Of a DNA stretch of 64,000 bases, positions 1-12,254 are shown in pieces. The stretch lies in contig JAYGXS010000008.1 of assembly GCA_036362985.1 (NCBI GenBank), positions 25,365,680-25,429,679 of the forward strand. Reading direction: 5' to 3'. The translations under genes and the position numbers were made by a program. Below the pieces are notes generated by a model. It ran no database searches. It was not told the DNA's origin and worked only from the letters and a program-made list of their open reading frames with translations. The stretch's first letter is position 1, and each line of letters opens with the position of its first letter. This DNA comes from Ligula intestinalis (Eukaryota > Platyhelminthes > Cestoda > Diphyllobothriidea > Diphyllobothriidae).

Positions 1-540
1 ACGGCGTTTCGACGTCCTTTGAATGTCAGCACTTGATCCCTCTCAATAATGACGAAGATGTCGTCCACATACGGAGCTCAGAGTTTCGGTTTGTGGTGAC
101 GAAAAACCATCGACTCCAGCCGTTGCAGGACCACCTCTGCTATGAGTCCGAAAATAGGCGAACCAATAGGCGTGCCCTTCACCTTCTCGTAGATAGTTCC
201 GTTGACGGTAAAGTACGTCTTCAGGCAGAAATTCAGGAGCTGAAGAATTGAAGCGTGCCTAAAGCAATTTTCCGTTTCATCGTATATCTTTCAAAGGAGT
301 ATTTGGATAGTCTTGATGGCCAGGTACTGTGGAATAGAAGTAAAAAGGGACGTGACATCAAAGGAAACCATGATATCATTTGGCTGGAGACTTACCCCTC
401 TAAGTTTCTTCAAGAATTGTGTTGACGACTTGACTGTTATGTCTGAAACAGCGGTCAAGAGTTGGAGCCGTCAGAACAGCCACTTTGCCAGTCTGTAGGT
501 TGGAGTTCCGTTGAGAGATACGATCTGACCTAAATCAATC
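1..540 (-). pseudogene. Penelope-like element reverse transcriptase fragment
   Basis: Read on the minus strand, this encodes the palm of a PLE reverse transcriptase, which copies element RNA into DNA. Visible in order are GTPTYRLAKWLF, motif A as VSFDVTSLFTSIP (330-368), KGTPIGSPIFGLIAE (motif B region) and the catalytic YVDDIFVI (centred on 51-71). One frame carries all motifs but is broken by stops at plus-strand 471-473, 291-293 and 78-80, the last just before YVDD where the family usually has a tryptophan codon. The copy is therefore dead. The endonuclease end would lie before base 1, outside the window. The 5' part fades near 540. The identification rests on the conserved motif order and is firm; the lineage within PLEs is not. 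Confidence 0.88.
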
Positions 541-650
541 AAAACCTGACACCAATTACAAATCACTGATAAAAAGTTTTTAAGAAATTAAAAATTGAAA
601 AAAGTATTTGGTGCACAGATTTTTAAAGTTGAGTACCACAACTCTTATTC
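541..650. repeat. Dispersed repeat A, copy 1 (partial)
   Basis: Shares the block 'gacaccaattacaaatcact' and a following A-rich stretch ending near a 'gcacagattttta' tract with 2550-2640 and 5030-5100. It directly abuts the PLE RT relic. Old and diverged; edges approximate. Confidence 0.4.
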
Positions 651-1375
651 CGAGGTCTCTCACAGTTGCAAAGGGGGCTTTGAATGCGCGTATTCTCAAA
701 TCACAGGACAGAGTCCTTCGAAAAGTTCATTGTATTGTAAGTTGCATCCTCGTTTGCTTGTCAATTTACTGGCCTGCTGATACTTTATTGAAAGCATGCG
801 TATGCGCACCACTCGCTTTTTTGAATTTTTGAATTTTGAAAATGTAAATCATAGTATATTGGTTGCAGAAAAATGTTTTTTGTGCCCACTTTTCTGAAAA
901 TTAATCTATCTGTTTAACCTAAAAGGCCTATTTTCCTGAAAAACAAACGACCGCTAGTGTTATGGCTTAACGACCCCTTCTGTTTCTTGTACTTCATATA
1001 TTATAATGCCTCGGACACGGAAACAGGAACTGCGAAGTTGGGCGCTTAGTTCCACATTAAATGAGGGTTGGATTTAAGCTTAAGTTAAGATGTCAGCTTA
1101 GGTGTTTCGATAAATCCTACGGTAAAGGTGTGGTTTAAATTGAACGTGAACGATTAAACGATGAAATTATTTGAAAAACCTGATGCAACCTTTCTTTTTG
1201 TGAAAAAAGTAGGTTTACAAAATATATAATTGGTTTTTAGCGACAAAAAACGCAAACGACAATAAATATTAATGAAAATAAATTGCGGCATTTCATGCCA
1301 CCAGCCTGAGAGCGTCTACATCTGGTTAAAGTTCTTTTTTTGTAAACTTTGCGTTGAGGGATGATCTGCCCGTTA
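650..1375. other. No recognised feature
   Basis: AT-rich sequence. I see only short open frames without recognisable domains and no repeat that I can delimit. Confidence 0.4.
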
Positions 1376-1610
1376 CTGCAACCTCCTCAACTGGTTGGAA
1401 TAGAGTATCGGTGCAGAGTTTCTGCATAACGGGATGAAGCTATACACAGGCTATGCGAAACCATGGCTGTAGGCTGGATGTGGAAGAACTTCGATCTCAT
1501 CTAAATATTTGCTTTAGTTTTTGGTATCCTTTGCTGTGTGAGGTTTGGCCTTGTCCCAGTGGATAAACGTCCGTTTCAAACGAAACTAATATCAGCCTCG
1601 TCTAGTTGAT
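1375..1610. repeat. Dispersed repeat B, copy 1 (degenerate)
   Basis: Shares short blocks in the same order with 5740-6010 and 6945-7210: 'gcagagtttctgca', 'ggctgtaggctggatg', and a late 'gtttcaaacgaaactaat' followed by 'atcagc'. No protein recognised. Most diverged of the three copies. Confidence 0.38.
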
Positions 1611-2400
1611 CTTGCCATTAGGTGGCAGTTAAGACCATAGCCGTCAACACGGTAACCTGGAACGAGTTTAAAAGAAATACAGAACAGATTTTAATTTTGG
1701 ACTGATGGAGGAGCCTGACCGTTTAGAGTTTACTTAATTTTTCGGTTGTGATTGGCCCGGTCAACCTTGTTCAGAATGAGATAACGAGTTTAAACTACTT
1801 GACTGGGGTAAACAGGCCATATTCACAAAAACTGAGAGTAATGTGAGTGCTGCATATTTAATTATCTTAGTGGTCGCATAGGCTTTGCATCGTGAAAGGT
1901 TTGCACCCTCGCATGTGCTATGTTAGCAATACTTGCTTATACTTTCTGTCCCCGACGGTTCGATAAGAAATGCTAGCTGTCATCAAAACCATTTTTTTCT
2001 TCCAAACATCGAATCTTATCTTCTCCAGTGGGCATATTTAATCGTAACCAGTCTACATTTTGCGAATTAGTTTAAAAGAGCATGGGGTTTTTGCTGACTG
2101 AAAAAGACCACTAATGCGATGGTGGTCCCCTCGAAGAGGAAGCTCTCCCAACGATTGCATTGCAAGGTATTTGTACCATTTTAATGTCTCCTACTTGGCT
2201 GTGTTAAAGCCAGATGCCATCGGAGGTAGTAAAATGCTTAACGCCTACTTTTTGGGGTGAAATATGAATTATAATAGTTATTTTTGCTTTATGGAGCAAA
2301 CTTTAGTATGATAGGCGTTTTTTCAGTGAGAAAGCGAAAAGTCTATTCTAAGAGCAGTATTTTACAATACATTTAATTTGTAAACAATAATCGGAGAGAT
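1610..2400. other. No recognised feature
   Basis: AT-rich DNA without a credible coding frame, RNA gene or repeat that I can delimit. Confidence 0.4.
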
Positions 2401-2660
2401 GCTGACTTTATTGATAGGTATCGCACTTTGGGCGTTGACATAGAGGTTTTCTGCTGCCAACTGTGACAAATATCAGCCAGCTCTGCATATAACTGTGAAA
2501 GGAAACATCATATATTTGAATTTTCTCTCTCTATAACGTAAGCAAATTCAAACAAGACACCAATTGGAAATCACCGATACAAGCATGGTGAGAAACTTAA
2601 AAATAGAAATATTTAGCTGGGCAGATTTTAGCAGTGATAAGCAGAACACGAGGGCGTTAT
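2400..2660. repeat. Dispersed repeat A, copy 2
   Basis: Collinear with 4870-5120. Both contain a 'gataggta' block, a 'gttgacat/cttgacat' block, 'aactgtgaaagga', 'ctctctataacgtaagcaa' versus 'ctctgacgtaagcaa', then 'caccaat...atcaccgat' and 'ttagctg.gca'. It has no recognisable protein and is probably an old transposon fragment. Confidence 0.5.
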
Positions 2661-4870
2661 TAAAACATGCGTTAATAATGTGCCTTTTACCCGTTGTACC
2701 CCATTTCTATATACAAAAATACTGACCCGATGAGGAGTTATCTGAGCGTGACTTGGACTGCAATAGAAAATGCCGATCGATATCTATTTTTCGCTGCAGC
2801 AGTTGCATCTTCATCTTTCCTTCAAGCGTACTTCATCACAACTGGTCAATGCATTTTTATTTTGGATTTCTTTTGAGGAAGCGCAAAACATATTTGCTGA
2901 CTGGAAAACCCTCTCTTACATTGGTAGGTTAACTGGAAAACTTTGTGGGGCTGGCCATAGAACTAGCTAATGCAGGACTTTCCGTGCAACTTTTTTGTTT
3001 CAAACTTAAAGTTTTAATGTTTGATGCTATCGACACTGTTGAAATGCACGATCGGGGGTTCCGGCCGCGCGTTACGTCTAAATCATGACAAAAAAACCGA
3101 ATTGCACCGTGCCTTTATGGAACAAGATGAACGAAAAGTATATGACAGGAGAAATCTTGCAGCGTGCCATTGGTATTTTTTATCGGAAAGTGATTATTTA
3201 AAGAAAAATTCCTTTTTGAATTATATACCAGGATATACAGTAGGTGTTCTAACGAATGAATTCAAAAATGATTCCTAAAAACTCCCTTCTACGAAAATGT
3301 AGCTTGAATTGCGTTCCCTGAAGCCTTGCAGTAGTAAAAATGCGACAGTTACTAAAAAGTAGGCAAACTGCGGTTTAGCAGGTAATAATTTGTTGTTAAG
3401 AAATACCAGCTTTTTAGATAACTTGATATTTGGTTTGGTGGATAAACATCGCTTTTAAATTAAAACAATGTGTTTTCATGAAAAAAAACGATGAAATAAA
3501 TTATCAAAAGTTGGATGTCGTTAGAAAATATACATTTTTAATGCGTATGCTTCCATATTATGCGCAATGGCTGGTGTAGCAGTTACAATACAGCCCGAAA
3601 TTTGAACATACATTCCAATATGGTTTTAGGAGAATTTCTTGCTGTTTCATCCATTTCCAAATTGTTGTAGTTACGGTGCACGAAAGCAACCAAATTTAAG
3701 CTTGATTTAGCCGATTGAAAGGTCAAGGGAGTCAGATAATTCGTGAGCTCACGTGCAGAAATGCCAGTGAGTCACCAATAAATCTAAATAGAATTGTCAT
3801 GTGCAATCGTAAAAGTACAATTTTGAGCACATTTAGATACTTTTCCTTCTGCTCAATTTCTTCGTTATTAATTTGCAATTATGAGTGCGAAGAAGTTTAA
3901 ATCATTCCTGAAGATGTGGTAAGCAATTTACGATTTCATTGGTTTAAGTCGTTGTTCAACGTGCTTAGAAGACCTTCACAATTAGGTAATTATTAAAAGC
4001 CTTTACAAAAATGACGAGTTAGCAAACATTCCTTCCTATGTAGTTGTATGCGTAGGTCGTGGCAAGAAAAATACACGTCCACAACACTAGTCGCGAATGA
4101 ATACATCTTAGTTAACGTTTTTAAAAACTGTTTTTATTATGTTACCGTTTGAAGAACCGCTTTAATTAGATATTTGGGCGTCGAAAGATCTTTATCTATA
4201 TCGGCTTTTAGGAGTTATTCAAGATTAGATCGAAAGATAAACAATGTTCTTCTTATATGAAAATAATGGATACATCTATTAGAATTTAAAGAACTCAGTC
4301 TTCTATGTTAACCACACAGTTACTAATAAGTTATTATAGTTAGCTATAAGTTTACAAAAGCAGAGCAGAGTTGCAGAACGCCAGTGGCGATTTTAACCAA
4401 ACGTATTATCTTCTGACCGTTCCACTGTAAATTTGTTTTTTTTTTAAAATTGATTCCGGTCTGTAAATGGCAAATGTTTGTCAATCTCTTGAATATGCCG
4501 TGGCAGATAAAACTGATGACATTTCGTGACATTCGCGACGTTTTGTACGCAAAGCAAACATTTCCTATCGTTAAACACATATAATTTAAAAGATTCTGAC
4601 TTTTATTAATGCTTTTTTATAGTGCAACGCGCGTAAACAAGAAGTATTTTTAGCAGCAGATCATGGTATAAAACATTGCTTTGAGATTAAAAAAACTATG
4701 CAATTTGCCCAATTCTACCCCTATTTTGCCCTTAGCATACTTATCTGACCTTAACTTATTTATATTAATAATCCTTTTGTGCCTCAAATCCACGCAACTG
4801 TCAAAATAAACAGCCGCAAATATGTATTGAATCCCCTATTAAATTGTAATCTTCCGATTTTCTTAGATAT
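2660..4870. other. No recognised feature
   Basis: About 2.2 kb of AT-rich DNA. Open frames stay under 90 codons, have no recognisable motifs and do not follow each other in a way that suggests exons. Homopolymer A/T runs are frequent. Confidence 0.4.
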
Positions 4871-5120
4871 AGAAATGAATGTAGCCTCTATGATAGGTAC
4901 TGCACCTTCGGCTTGACATGTACCAATGGTGCTTTAAAATATAACGCCATACAGTCAGTCCTGCATGGAACTGTGAAAGGAATTCTGAAAGGAATTAACC
5001 TTCCTTTCTCTGACGTAAGCAAACCAGAACAAGGCACCAATACTGCATCACCGATAATTTGGCTTTTAAATAAAAAAGAAACACTTAGCTGTGCATATTT
5101 GAGGGACGAGCTTAGTCTCT
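4870..5120. repeat. Dispersed repeat A, copy 3
   Basis: Collinear match to 2400-2660 and in part to 541-650 (shared blocks given there). The copies share one orientation and their 5' ends lie roughly 2 to 2.5 kb apart. Confidence 0.5.
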
Positions 5121-5739
5121 GGTCTTTTGCAGCAGCAACGCGGCTGTCGAAGAATTAGTTCAAAAGGAGCATTCACTTTTTTAATAAGTTTTGCATGTTA
5201 CTCTAAAATAAATTACAGGCAAAACTTACGGCAAAAAAAGCTTGTCTTTGTACTTGTACCCTGTACTCGCCCGAGGATAACTTATCAAAAAAAATCATTA
5301 GCCTTTTAACTGCTCTTCTGAATTATTTTAAAGAAATTTTTCATCTTTAAAGTATAGCATATACGTTTTAGAGAAGTTGATGTTAACGCATATACGGGGT
5401 TCTCGTCTTATTTTGAAACATCAGCTGGCCATAGTGTGTGTGGGTTTTTGCTATATTCCAGCGGTCAGACTTAATTATAGGTTTTGGGCTTTAGCTAAAT
5501 GCTGCGTTATAAACTGTTATATTGTTTAAACGTGAGGATAAGTAAAGTGCTATTTTAGTTTGTTGAAAGCCATTTCCAAATGTATATCGCCATAGGTTGG
5601 GCATGGCATCAAAAAAACAATTACTCTTCATCCACGCACATTTTACATTGCTAGATAATTTTTTTGACCGCCGAACTCCAAGAGTCCACATCTGATTTAC
5701 GTTTCACTCCTTGAATTTAAATTAGAAGAACTCTTTGCA

Positions 5740-6010
5740 TGCTTTCACGAGTTACCTCAATAACGCTTATCAATGACCTCGGCAACAGTTATGCAGCACA
5801 GGAGGAGGTCATTAAGTGACATTAGGACTAGAGGCCGGCCGTAGAAGGAGCTCGACCCTAGTTTACTATCCCTGTTTGAGGTTTAGCATTTTTCCGGTGG
5901 AGAGGGGTCTTTTTTCAACGAATCTTCTATCGACTACTTCTATTTAAGCTTATTCTGTACTTCACTTCATTGATGATAGTAGAGATCGGAATTCATGGCA
6001 CGGCTATTTC
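5740..6010. repeat. Dispersed repeat B, copy 2
   Basis: Direct match to 6945-7210. Both have 'aataacgct', 'cctcggca', 'ggaggaggtc/ggaggaggcc', 'aggccgg', 'ctcg.ccctagtt', 'tatccct', 'tgaggtttagcat/tgtggtctgacat', 'tttcaac', 'ccttctatttaa' and 'gttgatga/attgatga'. No coding potential recognised. The roughly 1.2-kb offset may be a local duplication or two insertions. Confidence 0.6.
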
Positions 6011-6352
6011 GAACAACGGCAAAACAGTTTAAACATTTTACCAAGCATACATCCTCACTTCCTTACCCAGCCAAAGGAGGCTGGTCTTTCAGTATCTTGT
6101 TACATGGACAAGGTGATTATATGAGGTTTATGGGTGGTTAATTAGGGCAGGTGGGGAAACATACCTTTATAACCGCTATATGCTTCCTTATGTTATTGAT
6201 ATTAAAAATGTTGTTGGTTTATATGCGTAGGGTTTCTCAATTTGTATTATTGTTTAACTTATTGTAGAATAAGTTTACTACGAAAATGCAGGTTTCTTGA
6301 AATTCCTGAAATTTACCTGAGAACCAAATTATCTTTCTGGCGTTATGTTAGT

Positions 6353-6391
6353 GCGGTCGGCGTCGCGGTCGGCGGCGCGGTCGGCGGCGCG
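6353..6391. repeat. GC-rich 12-bp tandem repeat, 3 units
   Basis: Three head-to-tail units of GCGGTCGGCGGC (first unit GCGGTCGGCGTC) at 6353-6364, 6365-6376 and 6377-6388, followed by GCG. It is an island of almost pure G+C in AT-rich DNA and lies in a 93-codon open frame with no other sign of being a gene. Confidence 0.85.
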
Positions 6392-6944
6392 TTGCACCTC
6401 GCACAGATTCAGCTTACATGCGCAAAAAGGCACTTCCAGCGGCCACAGGAAACACACTTAACTACATTTTTTCACTTTACACATACTTCTAAAAATCGCC
6501 GTTACTTCCTATCCTACTCTTAACTCTAGAAACCCATATAACCGCCATTTCTGTAGGACAGCATGCTGGGACTAATGATACATCAGGCGCAGTATTTAAA
6601 CTACCTATGCCTGGTTTTGCGCTATATTCTAGCAAAATAAATGTCATATTTAACTGTATATTTTGGGCTTTTGATCGAGGCAACTGATAAACTGCGATGT
6701 ATTTTGAACGTGAGGACTTGAAAACCAGCATTTTCCATTGAGGCAGGGTGTCTGAAGCACCTAAGCAAAACTGAGTTCTGTGAAAAACTTTGCTTTAAAA
6801 AATCTAAAACTTGATTTTCACAACATCTGCAAAAATACCACATTTCTGAACATATTTTTTTGCCAACAGCCTGCAAGCTTTTGGGTTAAGGTCTTATTGT
6901 CAGGCTTTGATTCAAAACGTTTTTTGCAAACTTCTTCATGTTCT

Positions 6945-7210
6945 TCAAATAACGCTAACGAATAACCTCGGCAGAATTTCTGCAGGACCGGAGGAGGCCA
7001 TTCGCAGATTGTGTGATCTCAGGGCTGTAGGCCGGATGTTGAGGGATCTCGGCCCTAGTTAATTATCCCTACTTGTGGTCTGACATTATTCGGGTGGAGC
7101 AGAGCCCGTTTTCAACTAAATTAACATCAGCTCCTTCTATTTAAACCCGGCCTAGTCTCGGCCCAGTTGATGACATAGATATCTTTATTCACAGCTCGGC
7201 CATTTAAAAC
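6945..7210. repeat. Dispersed repeat B, copy 3
   Basis: Direct copy of 5740-6010 (shared blocks listed there). The sequence before it, 6590-6740, also resembles 5490-5620, so the duplicated unit may be longer than the part I can align. Confidence 0.6.
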
Positions 7211-8270
7211 ATTCAGAGTACTTTTTCAATAACTGGTGGCGTGGCAATTGCCGTGCGCTTCTGTATGCTCATGAGTGTCTTGATGTGGCCTCTTATGGAC
7301 AAGCACACCTTGATGGAAATGTACCAATACATTTTTGTGATCACCTGACATTATTGCTCCAAAACCCATTAATGCTCTGTAAGCGCATTTCTTTTATCGG
7401 TTTTGAGAGATCAGGTTAACGTATTTCTAACTTTTGGTGACACTACACTTTGTCAGTCAACTTGATGTGACGATTGCTTTGCACTTCGGTTGGTTCATGA
7501 GTGTTTTGATGCACCTTGTAATAGACAAATTCATTTTTTTCTTTTTTGTGATCGACAAAAATACTGGTCATAAATCGTGACCGCTCGATTAAGGTTCGTT
7601 ATCAAGAGTGAAAAGCATACCTTTATTGTCTAATTGTGACGGTGGAACAGAAGAAGTCTAATCTGTCCACACTGACGTCACCAGAATTAAAACGCTTACA
7701 GAAACAAGAAACGGCTGTGTCGTGGATGGCTCCTTCGCCCTAGGCATCATATATCTTAATCGTAGTTTCCCTAGTTGAAATTTATTATTTCCACAAAAGG
7801 AAAATCAGGACTCCAAGGTAACTCCTACTCAGAGAGATCTTTAATCCCAGAAAAAATCTAAATTGGAGTGCTTTGTGCAAAATTTTAAAAACTTCTTAAA
7901 TATTATGCAAAAAAGGTCCAGCGAAACTGAAAAAATAACGTTCTCAATTTAATCCTGGCGGCGGGAGCCTTCTGATTCCCATCTCCATTTGAGGGGGTGG
8001 GGCGCGTTCTGCTAACAATTCCAACCAAATGGTGTTACTGACAGATGATACGCATACTAAAAATGCATTAGGATATGACGGAATCGTAAATGCATCCCGG
8101 AGGAGGTGTCAAACCTTCGAAATCTGTTCGAGAGCATCCATCAAACAACAGCATGGTGATACCTTTATGCAATATTTATGACTTTGTTGTTTACCATACA
8201 CGTTATCCCGTCATTTTACTCCATTGCTTGTATTAAATCCAGTAAGGAAAATTGCTTTTTTAGTTCAGTT
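7210..8270. other. No recognised feature
   Basis: Non-coding by eye, with short open frames only and no repeat that I can delimit. Confidence 0.4.
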
Positions 8271-9440
8271 TATTACGGGCAAGAAAAATTAGTTTTGTCT
8301 AAATCGGAGGTAGCCTGATGTTGAAGAAATGTCTTTTGCTAAAAAGAAATGAATACGCACTATTTAACTATAGAAGAATGTCAAGCAAAAATAAGAACAT
8401 TTCAATATATATTCCTCTCAGAACCAAACAATTTAGTTTAGTTCAGTGTAACTGAAACCGAGTCAAAGGAATCGCATTTATATTTAAAAAATAACGAGTT
8501 TCTTCAGTTTCATAAAATATTTGTTAACTTCCCTGTGAAGGTCTTGTCCCAAAATGTGGTTAACAAAATATTTTTAACGAATTTTGTTTGAACAAAACCA
8601 GCATTTGCGATAGAAACTAAGCTGCCCAAATATAATTGTTAAAATGAAAGTAAAAACAAACCCTATAAATTAAGGGCAACTTACCTTTATGTCTTCGAAA
8701 AAAATAATACTTATATTGACGTAGAAATATGCTATTGTTTCCGCTTATGCATAAGCTAGAAACAAACGGACAGAAGAACAAGAAGAATCGTACAAAAATC
8801 ATAGAATATTTATTCTTTCACGCTTGCTTGTATGTGCAGGCTTAGAACAGGGCCTTGAAGCATTTCCCTACGGTCGACAATACTTTAGCATAAAGTGAAA
8901 AGTTAGTACTTTCTGCTTCAGCCAAATTATGCCATTTATCTTCAGGTAAAATAAATACCTTGTCCTAATTACCCTGTCACTACCCCCTTTTTATCAACCC
9001 AAACCCCAAGCCCCCATTCCCAAGACTAAGTTGATTAGAACGATAATTAATTGATTGCTTGTCACCCTGTACCTTCCCCTTCCATATAAATGTAATGGCC
9101 CGAAGAGAATTTATCGAAAGTATACGTATGCTCGCCAACTGTCCTTGTCCAAAATCTCCATTTTAATTTTGAAATTAGCTTGGATAACGGTGACATCTAT
9201 TCGTCAGCTAAATATCTAATTAAAGTGTTATTTAAAGATATCACCTGGTCTTCAAAATTTTCCTATTTATCCTAGGTGTAGCAAAAACAGAGTTCAGTTG
9301 TGGACGTTCTTTTTCCTTGACAATATGTTTTTTGCTGTTTGGAGGATTTTTTAAAAATGGCCCCCATGACCAAATTCATACGAACTCATAAGTAAAAACT
9401 CGTGTTTGTGTTAATGCATTTCACATAAATCTAATTTAAA
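8270..9440. repeat. Old dispersed repeat C, copy 1
   Basis: Collinear with 14340-15300 through short blocks in the same order: 'gtca.ag.aatcgcatttat', 'acagaagaa.aa', 'catttatcttcaggt', 'cgtcagctaaatatctaat' and a 'tttttgctgtttgg' block. The segment 'gttgtggacgttctttttc' also appears at 58470-58500. Strongly diverged, so an ancient element. The interval 8940-9140 overlaps repeat E. Confidence 0.4.
8940..9140 (+). repeat. Repeat E, copy 1
   Basis: Shares 'accctgtacctt', 'ccatataaatgtaatggccc' and 'gaagag' with 16680-16745, preceded in both by a C-rich stretch. Confidence 0.5.
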
Positions 9441-9734
9441 AGGCTTTAATTTAAACGTGAGGGAGAATCCAGATTCATGGAAAAGAGTTTAAAGACACAG
9501 AAAGTCGCCAAAAAATTGCCGCAGTTAATGCTCAATGTGTGAATAATTATAATTTTTTAACGGTAAAACTTTTAAAACATTTTGAATTAAAAATTGCTCT
9601 TGATACAAAGAAACTGAAAAGAATTATTAATTCAACGAACGTAAAGTGCAGAAAAATTATCTTTGGTTAAAGCTTGTTTTGTGACCGAGAATTAGAGTGT
9701 GTTTTAAAAAATAATAAGTACTTTGTACAGTAGA

Positions 9735-10070
9735 CGCCATTGATCATGCAATATTTTGACATATGTGAAAGACTTATACTCTTAGCTATTAGAATTGACT
9801 CCAGTTGTGATACTTCTTTTCGTGTAGTGTATTTTTAAGCCAGTTCAGTCAGGATAGGAAGCTGGCTTCGTTCCGACTCCTAGCAAAACGTATCTATTGT
9901 AAAAACTGACAACTTAAGTTATATGCCTTTTTATCACTGATTTTGACTGCCTTTATAAATTCAAATATATTTTATGGAAAACATGCATGGAAAAATTATT
10001 TTGTGTACTTGTTTGATAGCAAATTACGCGTTCTTTAAATTTTATACTCAAACAAAGGGTTGCTTTGGTT
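9735..10070 (+). repeat. Large inverted repeat, left arm
   Basis: The reverse complement of this arm matches 10350-10701. Blocks such as 'gtaaaaactgacaactta', 'tatgcctttttatca', 'gactgcct.tataaattca' and 'gtacttgtttgatagcaaa' recur in inverted order with scattered mismatches, near 85-90% in the clearest part by eye. A weaker third copy lies at 21740-21900. Possibly a non-autonomous fold-back transposon; no transposase seen. Confidence 0.8.
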
Positions 10071-10349
10071 TGTAAAAAAAGTTTCCCAATTGCCGAACAA
10101 TTTTCTAAACGAGTGAATGCTATGCTCGAATTCAAGGTCTAAAAACTGCGCACTGTGTCCATCCTGTTTAAGAAAATGTACAGTTTAGCCTACAGTTTGA
10201 GAAAGACGTCACCTAGCAGTCATCAAATACTGAAATCGATTTGGAATATATTTTCGGCAGTATAGGCAGCACTACTAAATTGACGGATAATATTTATTAT
10301 TTATGAAGACCTTAAAAATCGTAAAAAGCTCATAATTAGCAACTAATTT

Positions 10350-10701
10350 AAAACAAACAGCTTCCCTTTCTTTGAGTTACAAATTTAAAGAGGGCATACT
10401 TTGCTATCAAACAAGTACAAAAAATAATTTTTCCTTGCATTTTTTCATAAAATATATGTGAATTTATAGAGGCAGTCACAATCAATGATAAAAAGGCATA
10501 TTAAATAAGTTGTCAGTTTTTACAATAAATGCATTAAGCTAGGAGTCAAAATGCAGCTCGTTAAAAAGCCGGCTTCCCGTTCTGACTGAAATGACTTTAG
10601 AATACACTACACAATAATCAATATCACAACTGGAGATTATTCCGATTGGCGAAAGAATAGTAGTCTTTCGCATATGCCGAAATATTGCGTGCTCAATGGC
10701 G
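10350..10701 (-). repeat. Large inverted repeat, right arm
   Basis: Inverted partner of 9735-10070, separated by about 280 bp of AT-rich DNA with no recognised content. The outer ends are 'cgccattga' on the left and its complement 'tcaatggcg' on the right. I could not see a clear target-site duplication. Confidence 0.8.
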
Positions 10702-11435
10702 TGTAACATATATTTTATTTTAGTTCTTAATTTGCCTTATGTTGCCCATGATTATCTCTAAGCTTTCAAACGTTTCTTTATGTGAGTAATTGTCAATCTT
10801 TCACAACCTTCGACGTTTTACATGCAGCCTTTACCATGCTGTATAGCCACTGGCGTAAGAATGGTTGTCACTGTGTTGGTCTCAAGCTTGCCATCCCCTC
10901 TACCCGCCCCCCGCCCTCGAACATCAACTAAGTAGTCAATTGCTCGCCCAGGCGAAATTTGCACCGGATTTATGGGTGGTCTTTGTCGAAGATTATCAGT
11001 CAGGAGCCTTCAGACAACTTGACGATCGGGAAACATCAGCAGAAACTCACTTTCTTCGTGCGAATTCCAGCTGACTTATGTCAAGGCCACTAATGCCTAC
11101 GCCTCTTTTTTTACAATGCTCGCATGGAACTGAACCTGTTGTAGCAAAACGCGTTGAAGTGGAGGTGCCGAAAGGCTGCCGTAGATAAAATCTCACCTAG
11201 AAATGAATATTTACGCCAACTGCACAGAACAGTTAATGGACGAATAACGTCTATGTATGCAGCGAATTAAGCTAAAGGCAGAGATAGAGCGAGGTAAAAA
11301 TTCTTCTCGGGTGAAAAGCCCTTGTGAAGGCATCGGAGCGCCTTGATAAATGACGCGAAGGTGACAGCTGTTTTGGCGAATAATTTGATTTTATGGTGTG
11401 CGAAATCATGCGACACTGTGTATGTACGTTCCCAC
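10701..11435. other. No recognised feature
   Basis: Only short open frames without recognisable motifs. Confidence 0.4.
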
Positions 11436-11570
11436 CATCACCCCATTTTCTGCTTTAGCTTTCGCTTTCCTCTATCCTTCTCGTCTTTCCTTACTTTGCT
11501 CTCTCTCTCTCGCTCTCAATCTCATTCTTACTTCCTTTTCATTTTTCTTTTCTTTCTTTTACTCTACAAG
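11435..11570 (+). repeat. Pyrimidine-rich tract
   Basis: About 135 nt almost wholly C and T on the plus strand, including a CT dinucleotide run near 11500-11520. It explains the overlapping Ser/Leu/Phe-rich open frames here, which I do not regard as genes. Confidence 0.8.
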
Positions 11571-11974
11571 GGCCACTTGCGGTGGGCCTTACTCACCTCA
11601 GGCGACCGAGCAGCAAGTCAGTGACAATTAGTGAGGGAGTGAGGTGGACCCTCAGCGCATTTCTTCAGCCACTCAAACAATTGTATGCGCTTGAAGCTGC
11701 CACACTGCGCTAAAAACCGCGGCTTTCGGGACTGCCAACTGACAGGATACAACGGAGAACGCAGTCGGTCTAGTGTGTTTGTTGTAGTGTGGAGTAGCTT
11801 ATTGGCGGAATGAGGGTCATACTCGATGGCAAATTCTTGATGTTGCCTTTATGGCGCTTCCAGACGGAAATCTACTTAGCAAAATTGTGTTGCCAATAGA
11901 GGAGAATATATGAGTTCCAGGCAGCAGTTCTGTAGAAGAAGATGCGATCACTGGAACAAGGACATTATTTTCCT

Positions 11975-12008
11975 TACGTTTCGGAGTTCGTCGGGAATCC
12001 TTAGTCAA
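11975..12008 (-). ncRNA. Hammerhead-like motif (altered core)
   Basis: Minus strand: TTGACTA, a hairpin built on GGATTCC with loop CGAC, then GAAAC and triplet GTA, 34 nt in all. The core departs from CUGANGA at several positions and the triplet is GUA, so activity is doubtful. Confidence 0.5.
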
Positions 12009-12220
12009 AAGTTATCGTAAACAGGTCTGAGACATGCGCAGATAAGAGGAAATGAAGTTTCGCAAGATACCTCACCCAAATATATCCAAAGATGACAATT
12101 TGGTGCATAATTTGTCATCCAAGAAGCTGACGGAAGAACAAATGCAGGTGTTAAAGCATGAAACTTCATTCAACACAGACCCTTTATCTGCGCATGTCTC
12201 AGACCTGTTTACGATTACAT

Positions 12221-12254
12221 ATGACGAAGGATTCTCGACGGAATCCGAAGCGTC
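12221..12254 (+). ncRNA. Hammerhead-like motif (C3 changed to A)
   Basis: ATGACGA, stem II from GGATTC and GAATCC around a UCGACG loop region, GAAGC, then GTC at 12252-12254; total 34 nt. Only the first core base (A for C) and one base of GAAAC (G for A) differ from consensus. Confidence 0.55.

Noticed and set aside
11343..11631. Leader-peptide-like hydrophobic ORFs
   Set aside because: They come from the pyrimidine-rich tract, which codes Ser/Leu/Phe in every frame.
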